A DNA stretch of 64,000 nucleotides from Caballeronia sp. NK8 (GTDB lineage Bacteria > Pseudomonadota > Gammaproteobacteria > Burkholderiales > Burkholderiaceae). Position numbers and translations under genes: made by a program. The stretch is taken from contig NZ_AP024322.1 of the NCBI RefSeq assembly GCF_018408855.1, positions 806,001 to 870,000 of the forward strand. The letters are read 5' to 3'. The notes under the pieces are model-generated. The model was not told where the DNA came from. It did no database searches and worked only from the letters and a program-made list of their open reading frames with translations. This document shows positions 29,447 through 38,785 of this stretch, piece after piece; position 1 is the first letter of the stretch, and the number at the start of each line of letters is the position of its first letter.

Positions 29447-30640
29447 TCATCGGGCGAACAGCGTTCCCAGCCGCTGCACCGCTTCTTCGAGCTTCGAATA
29501 CGCCGTGGCGTAAGAAAGACGAATGTAGCGCTCCGGCGCATGAAAGCCGAAATCCGCGCCCGGCACGAGCACGACGCCCGCGTCGTGGAGCATCGAGTGC
29601 GTGAGCGCATCGCTGTTGCCGGCGGCGGGATGGTGAACCGTCGTCGTATCGGCGTAGACGTAGAACGCGCCGTCGGGCACGACCGGTACACCGAAACCCA
29701 GCGAGCGCAGCGCCGGCACGATGTAGTCGCGCCGCCGCTTGAACTCCAGCCGGCGCGCTTCGTAAATTGCGAGCGTCTCGGGCTGGAAGCACGCGAGCGC
29801 TGCATGCTGCGCAAGTGCCGACGCGCAAATGAACAGGTTTTGCGAGAGCTTCTCGACCGCGCCGACCATCGCGTGCGGCACGACGAGCCAGCCGAGCCGC
29901 CAGCCGGTCATGTTGAAATACTTCGAAAAGCTGTTCACGGTCACGACATCGTCGCCGAAGGAGAGCGCGGACACGGGCTTCGCGTCGTAGCTCAGCCCCT
30001 GATAGATCTCGTCGACGATCGTGAAGCCGCCGCGCGCGCGCACCTTTTCGACGATGCGCCGCAACTCGTCCGGCTCGATCGACGTGCCGGTCGGATTCGA
30101 CGGCGACGCGAGCAGCACGCCGCGCGTTCTATCCGTCCAGCTTTCCTCGACATGCGCGGCCGTGAGCTGAAAGCGCTCGGCCGGACCGCTCGCGATGAGC
30201 ACCGGCTTGCCATCCGCCGCCGACACGAAGTGCCGGTTGCACGGATAACACGGATCTGGCATCAGCACTTCGTCGCCGTTATCGACGAGCGCCATGCACG
30301 CGAGCAGCAGCGCCGCCGACGCGCCCGCTGTCACCACGATGCGCTCCGGCTCGACTGTCAGTCCGAAGGTATCGCGATAATGCTGCGCGATCGCCTCGCG
30401 CAGGGCGTGAATGCCGAGCGCGTTGGTGTACTGCGTGACGCCGCGCTTGAGCGCATCGGCGGCGGCGTGGATCACCGGCTCCGGCGCGGTGAAGTCCGGT
30501 TCGCCGATGCTCATGTGGATGATGTCGCGGCCCGCGCGCTCCAGCGCCTGAGCCTCTTTCATCAGCTCCATCACGTAGAACGGCTCGATCGCATCGACGC
30601 GCGACGCGAGCCTGACGAGCGGTTCCGAGACGCCGGTCAT
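29447..30640 (-). CDS. Class I PLP aminotransferase
   Basis: A 397-residue aspartate-aminotransferase-superfamily protein. Conserved features are SIGEPDF, SNPTGT (183-ish), VDEIYQGL, and Lys240 in NSFSKYFNMTGWRLG, the Schiff-base lysine; RLSYA near the end contributes the substrate-carboxylate Arg. Substrate is unknown. Its ATG directly abuts the nusB stop, so it is the last gene of the ribBX-ribH-nusB-aminotransferase run, an arrangement that does not by itself indicate a riboflavin role. Confidence 0.87.
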   Translation of the reverse strand: MTGVSEPLVRLASRVDAIEPFYVMELMKEAQALERAGRDIIHMSIGEPDFTAPEPVIHAAADALKRGVTQYTNALGIHALREAIAQHYRDTFGLTVEPERIVVTAGASAALLLACMALVDNGDEVLMPDPCYPCNRHFVSAADGKPVLIASGPAERFQLTAAHVEESWTDRTRGVLLASPSNPTGTSIEPDELRRIVEKVRARGGFTIVDEIYQGLSYDAKPVSALSFGDDVVTVNSFSKYFNMTGWRLGWLVVPHAMVGAVEKLSQNLFICASALAQHAALACFQPETLAIYEARRLEFKRRRDYIVPALRSLGFGVPVVPDGAFYVYADTTTVHHPAAGNSDALTHSMLHDAGVVLVPGADFGFHAPERYIRLSYATAYSKLEEAVQRLGTLFAR

Positions 30641-31078
30641 TTACGCTCCGCGCCCGCGCGCCTGCGCCTCGGCGGGACGCATCACGACGGCGAGCTTGTC
30701 GAGCACGCCGTTTACGTACTTGTAGCCGTCCGAGCCGCCGAAGGTCTTGGTCAGCTCGACCGCTTCGTTGATGACGACGCGATACGGCACGTCGATGTGA
30801 TGCTTGAACTCGAACGCGGCGACCAGCAACACCGCGCGTTCGACCGGCGACAACTGCTCGATCGGGCGGTCGAGACACGGCTGCAACTGCGCGGACAGCG
30901 CGTCGGATTCCTTGATCACGCCGTGCAGGATCGCATCGAGATGCGCCTGATCGGCCTTGTCGAAGCCCTGTGCGTTGCGCAATTGCGCGTCGATTTCGCC
31001 GGCGGGCGCGCCCGACAGCAACCATTGATAAAGCCCTTGCGTCGCGAGTTCACGCGAACGGCGGCGTGCGCTCTTCAT
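30641..31078 (-). CDS. nusB: Transcription antitermination factor NusB
   Basis: A 145-residue protein starting [23 protein letters not shown], the typical NusB opening. The C-terminal segment [31 protein letters not shown] is highly diagnostic. NusB with NusE binds boxA RNA for rRNA antitermination. It overlaps the ribH stop by 4 nt (ATGA), the classic ribH-nusB pairing. Confidence 0.96.
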   Translation of the reverse strand: MKSARRRSRELATQGLYQWLLSGAPAGEIDAQLRNAQGFDKADQAHLDAILHGVIKESDALSAQLQPCLDRPIEQLSPVERAVLLVAAFEFKHHIDVPYRVVINEAVELTKTFGGSDGYKYVNGVLDKLAVVMRPAEAQARGRGA

Positions 31079-31590
31079 GCGCGGTCCTCGTCTTCTTCGT
31101 CTTCGTCTTCGTCTTCGTCATCGCCGCCGAGCTGCTCGAGCGCGACGGACAGATTCGCCATTTCGACCGCCACGCGTGCGGCGTCGCGGCCCTTCTCGGT
31201 CATGCGGGCGACGGCTTGTTCGTCGTTTTCGGTCGTCAGAACGGCGTTCGCAACCGGAATGCCGAAATCGAGCGCGATGCGCGAGATGCCCGCGCCGCTT
31301 TCGTTCGACACGAGTTCGAAGTGATACGTCTCGCCGCGCACGACCGCGCCGAGCGCGATCAGCGCGTCGAACTGGCCGGACTCCGCGAGCTTTTGCAGCG
31401 CGAGCGGAATTTCGAGCGCGCCGGGCACGGTGACGAGCAGCACGTCCTGGCCGATCACGCCGAGGCGCTCCAGCTCTTCGATGCACGCGTCGGCGAGGCC
31501 GTTGCACACCGGTTCGTTGAAGCGCGACTGCACGATGCCGATGCGCAAGCCGTCACCGTCGAGGTTCGGCTGGTATTGTCCGATTTCCAT
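31075..31590 (-). CDS. ribH: 6,7-dimethyl-8-ribityllumazine synthase
   Basis: A 171-residue protein with the lumazine synthase motifs [26 protein letters not shown] and [14 protein letters not shown], the last holding the catalytic His region. It condenses 5-amino-6-ribitylaminouracil with dihydroxybutanone phosphate. The core ends around residue 155 and is followed by an acidic tail of Asp and Glu ([13 protein letters not shown]), encoded by a triplet repeat. The tail is not part of the enzyme fold. Confidence 0.95.
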   Translation of the reverse strand: MEIGQYQPNLDGDGLRIGIVQSRFNEPVCNGLADACIEELERLGVIGQDVLLVTVPGALEIPLALQKLAESGQFDALIALGAVVRGETYHFELVSNESGAGISRIALDFGIPVANAVLTTENDEQAVARMTEKGRDAARVAVEMANLSVALEQLGGDDEDEDEDEEDEDRA

Positions 31591-31644
31591 GAATGAGGTC
31601 CTTCCCTTGGAATTGTATGGAATGGGGTTGTGCGGCCGGCGGTT

Positions 31645-32808
31645 TCAGACCGAGCGCAACTGTGTGAGGGGCGTGTCCACGGGCGCGGCGGTGGCGGGGC
31701 AGCCGGGCATCGGCACGAAGCCCGTCACTTCCAGGCCGTAGCCCGACATGCTGCCCAGCTTGCGCGGGTTCGCGAGCACTTCCATCCTGCCGACGCCGAG
31801 ATCGCGCAGGATCTGCGCGCCGATGCCGTAAGTCTTGAAGTCGATCGGGCGGCGCTTGAGCACCGCCGCCTTTTCCTTCTGGTCGAACGCCTGAAACACG
31901 TCGACGAGATGTTCCTTCGTGTCGCCGCAGTTGAGCATGACGATCGCGCCGAGGTCGCGCGCGGCGATTTCCTTCATCGCGGCGTCGATGGTCCACGAAT
32001 GCGTCGACGAATCGATTTCGAGCAGATCGAGCACTGAAAGCGGCTCGTGCACGCGCACCGGCGTGTCGCGGTCGGGACGCGGCGCGCCGCGCACGAGCGC
32101 GATGTGCGGCGAGCCCGTCGGCTCGTCGCGGTACAGCACCGCGCGGAACGGGCCGTGCGCGGTCTGCATCGTGCGCTCGCAGACTTTCTCGATGATCGAC
32201 TCGGTGCGGCTGCGGTAATGGATCAGATCGGCGATCGTGCCGATCTTGATGCCGTGCTGCTGGCTGAACTCGATAAGATCGGGCAGGCGCGCCATCTCGC
32301 CGTCGTCCTTGATGATCTCGCAGATCACCGCCGCGGGCGTGAGGCCGGCGAGCGCGGTGAAGTCGCAGCCGGCTTCGGTGTGGCCCGCGCGCACCAGCAC
32401 GCCGCCCGGCTGCGCCATGATCGGGAACACGTGGCCCGGCTGGACGATATGCTCGGCGCGCGCATCGTGCGCGACCGCCGCGGCGATGGTCTTCGCGCGG
32501 TCGGCGGCGGAAATGCCGGTCGTCACGCCTTCCGCCGCTTCGATGCTGACCGTGAACGCCGTGCCGTACTGCGTGCCGTTGCGATGCGTCATGAGCGGCA
32601 GATTCAGCTGCTTGCAGCGGTCCTGCGTGAGCGTGAGGCAAATGAGGCCGCGGCCGTGCTTCGCCATGAAATTGATGGCTTCGGGCGTGACGAATTCGGC
32701 GGCGATGACGAGATCGCCTTCATTTTCGCGGTCTTCTTCGTCGACGAGAATCACCATCCGGCCGGCTTTCAGTTCAGCGATGATCTCAGGAGTGGAGGCG
32801 AGCGACAT
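31645..32808 (-). CDS. ribB: DHBP synthase with degenerate GTP cyclohydrolase II domain (RibBX)
   Basis: A 387-residue protein normally named RibBA. Residues 1-205 are a complete 3,4-dihydroxy-2-butanone-4-phosphate synthase: DEEDRENEGDLV, THRNGTQYGTAFTVS, GHVFPIMAQPGG, HTEAGCDFTALAG. The second half has the GTP cyclohydrolase II fold, but the zinc site CLTGD...CDC is absent: the aligned stretch reads HEPLSVLDLLEIDSSTHSW, with none of the three cysteines. The RQEGRxIGL motif is also lost. It should make dihydroxybutanone phosphate but not hydrolyse GTP; a separate ribA is expected elsewhere. It lies 54 bp before ribH. Confidence 0.92.
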   Translation of the reverse strand: MSLASTPEIIAELKAGRMVILVDEEDRENEGDLVIAAEFVTPEAINFMAKHGRGLICLTLTQDRCKQLNLPLMTHRNGTQYGTAFTVSIEAAEGVTTGISAADRAKTIAAAVAHDARAEHIVQPGHVFPIMAQPGGVLVRAGHTEAGCDFTALAGLTPAAVICEIIKDDGEMARLPDLIEFSQQHGIKIGTIADLIHYRSRTESIIEKVCERTMQTAHGPFRAVLYRDEPTGSPHIALVRGAPRPDRDTPVRVHEPLSVLDLLEIDSSTHSWTIDAAMKEIAARDLGAIVMLNCGDTKEHLVDVFQAFDQKEKAAVLKRRPIDFKTYGIGAQILRDLGVGRMEVLANPRKLGSMSGYGLEVTGFVPMPGCPATAAPVDTPLTQLRSV

Positions 32809-32989
32809 GATGACGTCCCGTGCGGGGTCCGGTTTGGGGAAAGGGCGTATTTTACGCCACGGCAGATGGACCGAGGCTGAAATCACTTGCCGTCGACGGA
32901 TGGAGATTTGCCTAAGCCATTCGGATGAATGGTGTGGCGGCGTTGCGCTTGAGAAACTAGGGGCGTCTTAAACTTCAATGCGCAAATAT

Positions 32990-33019
32990 CGTACAATGTT
33001 AAGTACATTAATTCGTACG
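32990..33019 (+). promoter_or_regulatory. Nested palindromic operator and promoter of the TA module
   Basis: CGTAC...CGTACG flanks an inner dyad AATGT-TAAGT-ACATT. TACAAT at 32992-32997 is a good -10 box inside it. Binding of the antitoxin complex here would block its own promoter, the usual autoregulation of Phd/YefM modules. Confidence 0.6.
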
Positions 33020-33028
33020 GAGCCTGCC

Positions 33029-33352
33029 GTGGCTTACACCGCAAAGGACATCATCCCGCTGTCGCAGGCGCGTGCCAATCTTTCCGAACTGGTCGAGGAA
33101 GTGCGCGGCGGAACTGAAAAAATCATCACCAAGAATGGCGAAAGTTGCGCAGCGCTGATCAGCACGGAGAAGCTCGAGATGTACTACCGGATGGAGCGCA
33201 ATCGGATTCACATGCTGCTGCTGGAGGACGCACTTGCAGGTCTGGAAGATCTGAAGGCCGGGCGCCATGAAGACGCCTTCGAAGTACTCGCGCGCTACAA
33301 GGCACGAATCAAGGCGAAGAAAGACGCAGCCGGAGGGCCGGACGGTGACTGA
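33029..33352 (+). CDS. Phd/YefM-type antitoxin
   Basis: A 107-residue protein starting at GTG, chosen because CGGAG lies 7 bp upstream and the earlier ATG codons fall in the operator. The N-terminal DNA-binding part AYTAKDIIPLSQARANLSELVEEVRGG is the Phd/YefM fold with the ITKNGESCAALIS beta segment. The C-terminal half is helical and basic at the end, suited to wrap and neutralise the toxin. It overlaps the toxin gene by 8 nt. The module lies between ribBX and ribE, opposite in direction, which suggests insertion into an older riboflavin operon. Confidence 0.85.
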   Translation: MAYTAKDIIPLSQARANLSELVEEVRGGTEKIITKNGESCAALISTEKLEMYYRMERNRIHMLLLEDALAGLEDLKAGRHEDAFEVLARYKARIKAKKDAAGGPDGD

Positions 33353-33746
33353 TCAGCGTGGACGTGTGACTGTCCGAAGCATGAGCAGTTTTGCGGCTCG
33401 ACTCTCGGACATGGAGCGTTACTGGGTAAGAAAGGACAATCTGGACGGCTTCGTTCGAATACTTCAGTCGCTCGAAGAAGAAGTCGTTCCGCTGCTTCAG
33501 CGTTTTCCCGCGCTCGGCCGTCGCATGCTCAATACCAGACCCGATACGGTCCATGCGTTACTCGCGTACGAAAAGCTCGCCGATGCAACGGAATCCGCAA
33601 GCATCGCTGCGGACCTTCGCGAGTATGTTTTCGACGACCACGTGCTCCTTTATCTGCTGGCGGACGACACCATCTATCTGGTCTCCATCCGTCACAGCAA
33701 GGAAGTGTCCTTCGAATTCGACTACTTGTGGGGCGCCCAGTCCTGA
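33345..33746 (+). CDS. RelE/ParE-family toxin
   Basis: A 133-residue protein starting at GTG with GGAGG 8 bp upstream; an ATG 36 bp later (MSSFAARL) would give 121 residues. The C-terminal beta-sheet part (LREYVFDDHVLLYLLADDTIYLVSIRH) matches the RelE/ParE toxin core. It is longer than typical 95-residue members because of an N-terminal helical extension (MERYWVRKDNLDGFVRILQSLEEEV). Whether it cleaves mRNA or poisons gyrase cannot be told; the catalytic residues are not clear. It ends 16 bp before the convergent ribE. Confidence 0.8.
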   Translation: MTDQRGRVTVRSMSSFAARLSDMERYWVRKDNLDGFVRILQSLEEEVVPLLQRFPALGRRMLNTRPDTVHALLAYEKLADATESASIAADLREYVFDDHVLLYLLADDTIYLVSIRHSKEVSFEFDYLWGAQS

Positions 33747-33762
33747 CTGGCGAAACGGCGAC

Positions 33763-34377
33763 TCACTGCGCGTTCATCATCCGTTCGACATAGCGCGCGA
33801 TCAGATCGATTTCGAGATTGACCTTCGCGCCCTTGGCGAGCGCCCTGAGCGTCGTGACTTCGACCGTATGCGGAATCAGGTTGATGGAGAATTCGCAGCC
33901 ATCCGCGCGGTCGCTGACGGAATTCACCGTGAGACTCACGCCGTTCACCGTCACCGAGCCCTTGTAGGCCAGATATTTGCCGATGTCCTTCGGCGCGACG
34001 ATGCGCAACTCGTGCGATTCGCCCACCGGCTCGAACTTCGACACGACGCCCAGGCCGTCGACGTGCCCTGAAACGAGATGCCCGCCCAGCCGGTCGTGCG
34101 CCCGCAACGCCTTCTCCAGATTCACGCCGGCGCCGGCATCGCCGAGGCCGACCGTCTTGTTCAGGCTTTCGCGCGACACCTCGACGTCGAACGCATCGGC
34201 GGACTTCTGAATCACCGTCATGCACGCGCCCTGAATCGCGATGCTGTCGCCGAGTTCGACATCGGCGAGATCGAGCGCGCCCGCGGCGACCGTCAGGCGA
34301 ACGCCCGCTTCCGGCTCCGCGCCGAGCGGCGTGACTTTTTCGATGCGGCCCACCGCCGCGACGATTCCTGTAAACAT
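33763..34377 (-). CDS. ribE: Riboflavin synthase, alpha subunit
   Basis: A 204-residue protein with two tandem lumazine-binding repeats: MFTGIVAAVGRI with the VELGDSIAIQGACMTV segment in the first, and HLVSGHVDGLG with VTVNGVSLTVNSV in the second. It dismutates two lumazines to riboflavin. It ends facing the inserted toxin gene and starts 33 bp after ribD, so ribD-ribE are an operon that no longer runs directly into ribBX. Confidence 0.95.
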   Translation of the reverse strand: MFTGIVAAVGRIEKVTPLGAEPEAGVRLTVAAGALDLADVELGDSIAIQGACMTVIQKSADAFDVEVSRESLNKTVGLGDAGAGVNLEKALRAHDRLGGHLVSGHVDGLGVVSKFEPVGESHELRIVAPKDIGKYLAYKGSVTVNGVSLTVNSVSDRADGCEFSINLIPHTVEVTTLRALAKGAKVNLEIDLIARYVERMMNAQ

Positions 34378-34410
34378 CGGTTTCGTTCCTTGATTGCGTG
34401 TGTGATCCGC

Positions 34411-35505
34411 TCAGGCGTTGCGCGCCAGAATGCGCAGGTCGTCGCCGAGCCGGTCGATGCGATGAAATTTCAGATGCGGCCGCGCATCGAGCGTGTCGGG
34501 CGGCGCGAAGTCGAACATGCCGGGCGCGCTGCCGAGCAGGCTCGGCGCGAGATAGATCAGCAGTTCGTCGACGCAGCCTTCGCGCAGCAGCGAGCCGTTC
34601 AGCTTGTGGCCCGCTTCGACGTGCAGTTCGTTGATGCCGCGATCCGCGAGCGCGGTGAGCATCGCGGGCAGATCGACCTTGCCGTGCTCGTTCGCCAGCT
34701 CGATGAGATCCGCGCCTTTTTCGCGCAGCGCGTCGATGCGCGCGGGATCGGCGTCGGCGGCATGGAAGATCCACGGCGGCGCGCCATCGAGGATGCGCGC
34801 CTGCATCGGCACGTCCAGACGGCTGTCGATCAATACGCGCTGCGGCTGGCGCGGCGTGTCGACCGCGCGCACCGTCAGTTGCGGATCATCCTCGCGCACC
34901 GTGCCGATGCCCGTGAGGATGGCGCAGGCGCGGGCGCGCCACGCGTGGCCGTCGGCGCGCGCGTCCTCGCCGGTGATCCACTGGCTTTCGCCGGACGGCA
35001 GGCCGGTGCGGCCGTCGAGCGTCGCGGCGACCTTCATGCGTACCCACGGACGGCGGCGCGTCATGCGCGACACGAAGCCGATATTCATTTCGTACGCCTC
35101 GGTCGCCAGCAGCCCGCAGCGCACATCGATGCCCGCATCGCGCAGCATCGTGAGACCGCGGCCCGACACCGCCGGGTTCGGATCTTCCATCGCGGCGATG
35201 ACCTTCTCGACGCGCGCATCGATGAGCGCGTGCGCGCACGGCGGGGTGCGCCCGAAATGGCTGCACGGCTCCAGCGACACATACGCGGTCGAGCCGCGCG
35301 GGTCCTTGCCGCGCGAGCGGGCGTCTTTCAGCGCCTGCACTTCGGCGTGATCCTGGCCGGCCGGCTGCGTGTAGCCCATGCCGATCACTTCGCCGTTCTT
35401 GACGAGCACGCAGCCGACGCGCGGATTCGGCGTGGTCGTGTACATGCCCTTCGAGGCGAGCGCGAGCGCGCGCTCCATATGCGTGAAGTCGGTTTGCGAG
35501 AACAT
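34411..35505 (-). CDS. ribD: Bifunctional riboflavin deaminase/reductase
   Basis: A 364-residue protein. The N-terminal deaminase has zinc ligands His53 (HAEV), Cys81 and Cys90 (PCSHFGRTPPC). The C-terminal reductase domain starts around residue 150 (RPWVRMKVAATLDGRTG) and ends DDLRILARNA. It carries out the second and third steps of riboflavin synthesis. No FMN riboswitch (RFN element) is visible upstream; hemL ends only 18 bp away, so transcription may come from the hemL promoter. Confidence 0.95.
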   Translation of the reverse strand: MFSQTDFTHMERALALASKGMYTTTPNPRVGCVLVKNGEVIGMGYTQPAGQDHAEVQALKDARSRGKDPRGSTAYVSLEPCSHFGRTPPCAHALIDARVEKVIAAMEDPNPAVSGRGLTMLRDAGIDVRCGLLATEAYEMNIGFVSRMTRRRPWVRMKVAATLDGRTGLPSGESQWITGEDARADGHAWRARACAILTGIGTVREDDPQLTVRAVDTPRQPQRVLIDSRLDVPMQARILDGAPPWIFHAADADPARIDALREKGADLIELANEHGKVDLPAMLTALADRGINELHVEAGHKLNGSLLREGCVDELLIYLAPSLLGSAPGMFDFAPPDTLDARPHLKFHRIDRLGDDLRILARNA

Positions 35506-35523
35506 CGGCGTGGCCCGGGCGCG

Positions 35524-36807
35524 TCAGGCGGCGAGCGAGGCGAACGCGCCGCGCGCGGCGTCGATCGTCGCGTCGATCACGGCGTCGTCGTGCGCGCTGG
35601 ACACGAAGCCCGCCTCGAACGCCGATGGCGCGAAGTACACGCCCGCGTCGAGCATCGCGTGGAAGAATGCGTTGAAGCGCTTGGTGTCGCCTTGCTGGAT
35701 CTGCGCGAAGCTGCCCGGCACCTGATCCATGAAATACAGGCCGAACATGCCACCGATCGAATCGGCGGAGAAGGGCACTTTGGCGTCGCGGGCGGCGGCG
35801 GCGAGGCCGTCGACCAGCTTGCGCGTCTGCTTCGCGAGATTGTCGTAGAAACCGGGGCGCTGGATCAGTTGCAGCGTCTTGAGGCCCGCGGCTACCGCGA
35901 TCGGATTGCCCGACAGCGTGCCCGCCTGATACACGCCGCCGAGCGGCGCGAGATGCGCCATGATGTCCCGGCGTCCGCCGAACGCCGCCGCCGGCATGCC
36001 GCCGCCGATGACCTTGCCGAGGCAGGTGAGATCCGGCTTGATGCCGTAGACCTCCTGCGCGCCGCCGAGCGCGACGCGAAAACCGCACATCACTTCGTCG
36101 AAGATCAGCACCGCGCCGTGCTCGTCGCAGCGCTCGCGCAGCGCGTTGAGGAATTCGGGCGTCGCGCGCACGAGGTTCATGTTGCCCGCAACCGGCTCGA
36201 CGATCACCGACGCGATTTCCGAACCGAACGCCGCGAACGCCTCGTTCAACTGCTCGACGTTGTTGTACTCGAGCACGGTGGTGTGTTTCGCGATATCGGC
36301 GGGAACGCCCGCGGAAGTCGGATTGCCGAACGTCAGCAGGCCCGAGCCGGCCTTGACGAGCAGGCTGTCCGCGTGGCCGTGATAGCAGCCTTCGAACTTG
36401 ATGATGCGGCTGCGGTTCGTGAAGCCGCGCGCGAGGCGCAGCGCGCTCATGGTCGCTTCGGTCCCGGAGGACACCATGCGCACCTGTTCGATCGACGGCA
36501 CGAGCTTGCAGATTTCCTCGGCGATCTCGATTTCGGCTTCCGTCGGCGCGCCGAACGAGAAGCCGTTCGCGAGCACGCGCTGAACCGCGTCGAGCACTTC
36601 GGGATGGACGTGGCCGAGAATCATCGGGCCCCACGAGCCGATGTAGTCGATATAGCGCTTGTCTTCGGCGTCCCAGAAGTACGGGCCCGCGGCGCGCTCG
36701 ATGAAGCGCGGCGTGCCGCCGACCGAGCGGAACGCCCGCACCGGCGAGTTCACGCCGCCGGGAATGGTTCGCTGGGCGCGTTCGAACAGAGCTTGATTCT
36801 TGGACAT
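35524..36807 (-). CDS. hemL: Glutamate-1-semialdehyde 2,1-aminomutase
   Basis: A 427-residue PLP enzyme with [26 protein letters not shown] as its diagnostic start. Lys265 in [11 protein letters not shown] is the Schiff-base lysine, and [15 protein letters not shown] and DEVMCGFR are further class-III markers. It makes 5-aminolevulinate in the C5 tetrapyrrole pathway. Upstream in-frame sequence is antisense of the next gene, so the internal ATG was chosen. Confidence 0.96.
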   Translation of the reverse strand: MSKNQALFERAQRTIPGGVNSPVRAFRSVGGTPRFIERAAGPYFWDAEDKRYIDYIGSWGPMILGHVHPEVLDAVQRVLANGFSFGAPTEAEIEIAEEICKLVPSIEQVRMVSSGTEATMSALRLARGFTNRSRIIKFEGCYHGHADSLLVKAGSGLLTFGNPTSAGVPADIAKHTTVLEYNNVEQLNEAFAAFGSEIASVIVEPVAGNMNLVRATPEFLNALRERCDEHGAVLIFDEVMCGFRVALGGAQEVYGIKPDLTCLGKVIGGGMPAAAFGGRRDIMAHLAPLGGVYQAGTLSGNPIAVAAGLKTLQLIQRPGFYDNLAKQTRKLVDGLAAAARDAKVPFSADSIGGMFGLYFMDQVPGSFAQIQQGDTKRFNAFFHAMLDAGVYFAPSAFEAGFVSSAHDDAVIDATIDAARGAFASLAA

Positions 36808-36952
36808 GGATGAAGGCCTGCGCTGAAAGTGGATGCGGGAGTCGCGTGAAGCGGACCGGGTGCCCGAGCGGCGGCGTGCAGAACGCGCGGTCCGACGCGA
36901 AAAAATCTTGCTGAAATTGTACCGGAGTCGATGCGAACAGGCCGCCTCGCGC

Positions 36953-37423
36953 CTACATGTCCGATGGCGGCGCGGGCGGGCGCGCACGCCGCCCGGTGCG
37001 CGCGGTCCACAGCTTTTCCAGCGCGCCTTCGGCCATCGGCTTGATGAGCGTGCCGGACATTTGCGCGTCCCACGTCTGCACGGAGAAGGGGTGCGAGCGC
37101 AGTTCCTCGCGCGTGACGACGACTTGCGCGTGCGCGTCGACGAGCCAGTCGTAGACGAAATCGATGCACAACCGATAGCCGCGTTTGCTGCCCGCATCGG
37201 GCACTTCGTAAGGCGCGCGCGTCACCCAGCCCGATGCGAACACGCCCTTCGGTTCCTGCGCCACGCGATGCACGAACACGCGGTCGCCCGGCAGGAGCCC
37301 GCGCGCGGTGCCGCAGCCCCACACATCGGCGACGGCATCGCCCGCGGCCACGCGCCGCGCGATATCGGGCAACTCGGGCCACGGCCACTTTTTGGGGCTC
37401 CAGATCAGCAGAAAGGCAGTCAT
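36953..37423 (-). CDS. Stand-alone EVE/PUA-like domain protein
   Basis: A 156-residue protein beginning [18 protein letters not shown], followed by [25 protein letters not shown] and [14 protein letters not shown]. This pattern resembles the EVE/PUA-like module found at the N-terminus of some HNH and McrB-type restriction endonucleases, where it recognises modified bases. Here no nuclease follows; the C-terminus ([13 protein letters not shown]) is a short disordered tail. The fold assignment is by pattern memory only. It lies 145 bp upstream of hemL and divergent from the exporter gene. Confidence 0.6.
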   Translation of the reverse strand: MTAFLLIWSPKKWPWPELPDIARRVAAGDAVADVWGCGTARGLLPGDRVFVHRVAQEPKGVFASGWVTRAPYEVPDAGSKRGYRLCIDFVYDWLVDAHAQVVVTREELRSHPFSVQTWDAQMSGTLIKPMAEGALEKLWTARTGRRARPPAPPSDM

Positions 37424-37572
37424 CGGATCGACGAAACAGGACAGAACGAGCGATGAGCTTAGCCCAACCCGGCGCTCAGGGACGGATCGCGACAGGGCGT
37501 CACGTACAATGGTCGCTCGCTCGGGTGCCGCAAAGCCGCGTCGCCTTCACCCATTCCCGTCTTCCGAACTCC

Positions 37573-38784
37573 ATGCCCGACACCACCCGGCGCCGGCCCG
37601 ACGGCCGGCTGATCCTGTTGCTCGGCGCGCTCGCCGCGTGCGGCCCGCTGTCGATCGACATGTATCTGCCGAGCCTGCCCGCGCTCGCCGCCTCGTTCGG
37701 CACCAGTCCGGCCGCCGCGCAAACCACGCTCACGAGCTTCATGTTCGGCTTCTCGTTCGGCATGCTGCTCTACGGCCCGATGTCCGACGCCTATGGCCGC
37801 CGGCCGGTCCTGCTCGGCGGCATTGTGCTGTACGCGCTCGCGAGCATCGGCTGCGCGGTGGCGTTTTCAATCGATACGCTCGTCTCCGTGCGCTTTCTGC
37901 AGGCGCTCGGCGCGGGCGCGGCGTCGGTGCTCGCGCGCGCCATCGCCCGCGACGCCCACGAGCCGACCGACGCGGCCCGCGTGCTGTCGATGCTGTCCAT
38001 CGTCACGTCGATCGGACCGCTGCTCGCGCCGCTCATCGGCGGGCAATTGCTGCTGCTCGGCGGCTGGCGTGTGGTGTTCGTCGCGCTGACGCTGTTCGGT
38101 CTGACCTGCGCGGTGACCGCTTTTCTGCGCGTGCCCGAGACCTGGCCGAAGGAGAAGCGTGCGAGCGCGGCGATCGGCAAGTCGTTCGCCGCGTACGGGC
38201 ATCTGCTGACCGATCCGGTCACCTGGGGCCACATGATGTGCGGCGGCATGGCGTTCGCGTCGATGTTCGCGTACATCACCGCGACGCCGTTCGTCTATAT
38301 CGATTATTTCCACGTCAAGCCGCAGCACTACGGGCTGCTGTTCGGGCTGAACATCGTCGGGATCATCGCGGGGAACGTGCTCAACACGAAGTTCGTCGGC
38401 CGCGTCGGCGCGATGAAGATGATCTCGGCGGCGTCGTTCGTGAGCGTCGTGGCGGCGCTCGCGGTCGCGCTGGTGTCGCTGACTGGCTGGGGCGGCTTGT
38501 GGTCGATCGTGTTCACGCTGTTCTTCGTCGTCGGCGTGGTCGGTTTGCTGTCGGCCAATTGCACGACCGAGCTGATGCACCGCTATCCGCGCAACGCGGG
38601 CGCGGCCGCCGCCGTCTTCGGCGCGATGCAGCTCGCGCTCGGCGCGCTCGCGAGTCTCGCAGTCGGACTTTTTCACGATGTATCGCCGCACGGCATGGGC
38701 ATCGTGATCGGCGTATGTGGCGTGCTGACCTACGCCGGGCGCACGCTGGTGCTGCGCTCGCATGCGGCGCCCGTGAAGGTCTGA
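37573..38784 (+). CDS. Bcr/CflA-family drug exporter (MFS)
   Basis: A 403-residue transporter with about 12 membrane segments. SIDMYLPSLPALAASFGTS in the first segment is the Bcr/CflA hallmark; GPMSDAYGRRPVLLGG is the MFS motif A loop and RFLQALGAGAASVLARAIARD follows as in Bcr. Family members export bicyclomycin, chloramphenicol-like drugs and some dipeptides. Start at ATG chosen at MPDTTRR. It ends 1 bp before the convergent peptidase gene. Confidence 0.88.
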   Translation: MPDTTRRRPDGRLILLLGALAACGPLSIDMYLPSLPALAASFGTSPAAAQTTLTSFMFGFSFGMLLYGPMSDAYGRRPVLLGGIVLYALASIGCAVAFSIDTLVSVRFLQALGAGAASVLARAIARDAHEPTDAARVLSMLSIVTSIGPLLAPLIGGQLLLLGGWRVVFVALTLFGLTCAVTAFLRVPETWPKEKRASAAIGKSFAAYGHLLTDPVTWGHMMCGGMAFASMFAYITATPFVYIDYFHVKPQHYGLLFGLNIVGIIAGNVLNTKFVGRVGAMKMISAASFVSVVAALAVALVSLTGWGGLWSIVFTLFFVVGVVGLLSANCTTELMHRYPRNAGAAAAVFGAMQLALGALASLAVGLFHDVSPHGMGIVIGVCGVLTYAGRTLVLRSHAAPVKV

Positions 38785-38785
38785 A

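Noticed and set aside
32809..35523. FMN riboswitch (RFN element) for the riboflavin genes
   Set aside because: The conserved RFN sequence blocks were looked for upstream of ribBX, ribE and ribD and were not found; the gap before ribD is only 18 bp.
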